Assembly: GCA_934293575.1 (NCBI GenBank)
Contig: CAKQYU010000001.1
Span: forward strand, 62,001-126,000
Reading direction: 5' to 3'
Source: an uncultured Lachnospiraceae bacterium
Lineage (GTDB): Bacteria; Bacillota; Clostridia; Lachnospirales; Lachnospiraceae
DNA length: 64,000 bases
Shown: in pieces, positions 62,857 through 64,000 of the stretch
Position numbering within the stretch: position 1 is the stretch's first letter
Layout of the letters: every line of letters starts with the position of its first letter
Made by a program: the position numbers and the translations under genes
Notes under the pieces: model-generated
Seen by the model: only the letters and a program-made list of their open reading frames with translations
The model's database searches: none
Told to the model about the DNA's origin: nothing

Positions 62857-63942
62857 ATGGGAAATTATAATTTAGCAGTAATTAAAGGTGACGGTATCGG
62901 ACCTGAGGTTGTTACCGAAGCAATGAAAGTGTTGGATTGTATTGGTCAGAAATATGGACATACATTCAACTATGAGCAGTTACTAATGGGTGGTTGTTCA
63001 ATTGATGCAACAGGGGTACCGCTTACCGATGAGGCGGTTGCGGCAGCTAAGAAATCAGATGCAGTATTACTTGGTTCTATTGGTGGTAATACAAGTACTT
63101 CTCCGTGGTACAAGCTTCCGCCGGAGAAGAGACCGGAGGCAGGTTTGTTAAAAATCCGTAAGGAATTGAACTTATTTGCAAATTTACGACCTGCGTTATT
63201 ATATCCGGAACTTCGGGGCGCATGTCCTTTGAAGGAAGAAATTTCCGAAAAGGGATTTGATATGATGATTATGCGTGAGCTTACCGGTGGACTTTATTTT
63301 GGACAGCGTGAGACAAAAGAAGTAGATGGTGTGATGACAGCTGTTGACACATTGACATATAACGAGAATGAAATCCGCAGAATTGCGATTAAAGGTTTTG
63401 ATATTGCAATGAAGAGACGGAAAAAGGTAACTTCGGTTGATAAAGCAAATGTATTGGATTCTTCCAGACTTTGGAGAAAAATTGTGGAAGAGGTTGCAAA
63501 GGATTATCCGGAAGTATCTTATGAGCATATGTTGGTAGATAATGCAGCAATGCAGCTCGTAAAAGATCCGGCACAGTTTGATGTTATTTTAACAGAGAAT
63601 ATGTTTGGTGATATTTTATCGGATGAGGCATCTATGGTAACCGGTTCAATCGGAATGTTAGCATCTGCGTCACTCAATGAAACGAAATTTGGTATGTATG
63701 AACCAAGTGGCGGTTCTGCTCCGGATATTGCGGGACAGAATAAAGCAAATCCAATCGCGACAATTCTTTCCGCAGCAATGTTGCTTCGTTTCTCATTGGA
63801 TCTTGATAAGGAAGCAGATGCCATTGAGGCAGCCGTTAAGAAGGTATTAGAGGAAGGATATCGTACCTGTGATATCGTATCAGAGGGAACGACACTTGTC
63901 TCTACCACACAGATGGGTGACCTGATTGCAGAGCGAATATAA
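62857..63942 (+). CDS. leuB: 3-isopropylmalate dehydrogenase
   Basis: LeuB oxidatively decarboxylates 3-isopropylmalate to 2-ketoisocaproate with NAD. 361 residues beginning NLAVIKGDGIGPEVV; the substrate loop LLKIRKELNLFANLRPA, the metal-binding DNAAMQLVKDPAQFDVILTE-type segment (Asp near 225) and EPSGGSAPDIAGQ are present. ATG 62857 has GAGG 6 nt upstream; the ATG at 62851 is adjacent to that site and less likely. Confidence 0.96.
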   Translation: MGNYNLAVIKGDGIGPEVVTEAMKVLDCIGQKYGHTFNYEQLLMGGCSIDATGVPLTDEAVAAAKKSDAVLLGSIGGNTSTSPWYKLPPEKRPEAGLLKIRKELNLFANLRPALLYPELRGACPLKEEISEKGFDMMIMRELTGGLYFGQRETKEVDGVMTAVDTLTYNENEIRRIAIKGFDIAMKRRKKVTSVDKANVLDSSRLWRKIVEEVAKDYPEVSYEHMLVDNAAMQLVKDPAQFDVILTENMFGDILSDEASMVTGSIGMLASASLNETKFGMYEPSGGSAPDIAGQNKANPIATILSAAMLLRFSLDLDKEADAIEAAVKKVLEEGYRTCDIVSEGTTLVSTTQMGDLIAERI

Positions 63943-63959
63943 TGTAAAGGAGCGATAAT

Positions 63960-64000
63960 ATGAAGAGTGATAATGTAAAAGTCGGAATGCAGCAGGCACC
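63960..64000 (+). CDS. ilvD: Dihydroxy-acid dehydratase, 5' end only
   Basis: An ATG at 63960, preceded by AAAGGAGCGA, opens a frame starting MKSDNVKVGMQQAP that runs to the window edge. This is the typical IlvD N-terminus (RSDxVxxGxxxAP). IlvD makes the 2-keto acids for valine, isoleucine and leucine, so a leuCDB-ilvD operon is consistent. Only 13 complete codons are visible. Confidence 0.8.
   Translation, partial: MKSDNVKVGMQQA

Noticed and set aside
1..64000. CRISPR array, tRNA or rRNA genes
   Set aside because: No regularly spaced repeats, cloverleaf-like sequences or rRNA segments were recognised on either strand by eye.

Overview
The window looks like chromosome of a low-GC, spore-forming anaerobic clostridium, most likely Lachnospiraceae or a close relative. 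The evidence is a sporulation set (gpr, spoIIP, a SigK-type sigma factor), Firmicutes housekeeping synteny, a CIRCE/HrcA heat-shock operon, RNase J, an IreB-family phosphoprotein and a Gram-positive type IV pilus operon. The family assignment is inference. No rRNA, tRNA, CRISPR array, IS element, integrase or phage gene is visible.

Region 1 (1-14.7 kb) follows the classic Firmicutes order comEC-holA-rpsT-gpr-spoIIP-lepA-hemW-hrcA-grpE-dnaK-dnaJ. A small zinc-ribbon membrane protein is added after hemW. The heat-shock genes sit behind a sigma-A promoter and a perfect CIRCE operator, and the block ends in a strong terminator after dnaJ.

Region 2 (14.7-31.4 kb) is where the conserved order is interrupted. 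In many Firmicutes dnaJ is followed directly by prmA, rsmE and mtaB. Here a visibly A/T-rich seven-gene cassette lies between dnaJ and prmA: radical SAM/SPASM enzyme, aldehyde dehydrogenase, ATP-grasp ligase, polyprenyl-phosphate GT2, two small EamA/SMR-type membrane proteins and a WecE-like sugar aminotransferase. A YfhO-family GT-C membrane protein separates prmA from rsmE. A second YfhO paralogue, the cysteine desulfurase/ThiI pair and an HPr-like protein without the phosphorylatable histidine separate rsmE from mtaB. My reading is an envelope glycosylation system: an amino sugar (probably Fuc4N), perhaps N-acylated by the radical SAM/ALDH/ATP-grasp trio, is loaded on a lipid carrier, flipped by the EamA pair and transferred outside the cell by the YfhO proteins. 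This is the best candidate here for an undescribed system.

Region 3 (31.4-38.8 kb) is housekeeping and regulation: mtaB, ireB, ruvX, a DUF1292 gene, RNase J, a YlbF-family protein, a stand-alone MltG N-domain-like protein, trmR and a U32 tRNA-hydroxylation protein. It ends with a convergent, tail-overlapping sigK.

Region 4 (39-59.2 kb) is a type IV pilus locus: pilB with twin MshEN c-di-GMP motifs, pilT, pilC, major pilin, a PilM-PilN fusion, PilO, four minor-pilin-like proteins (one of 1005 aa) and a 1855-aa secreted protein that could be a pilus-associated surface protein. Hairpin-rich untranslated regions flank the pilin gene. No prepilin peptidase gene is present.

Region 5 (59.2-64 kb) holds a YqeG-type HAD phosphatase, then a LysR regulator divergent from leuC-leuD-leuB and the first codons of ilvD. 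A dyad fitting a LysR operator lies in the divergent gap.

Start sites were chosen from visible ribosome binding sites. Several differ from the longest reading frame, and several genes use TTG.
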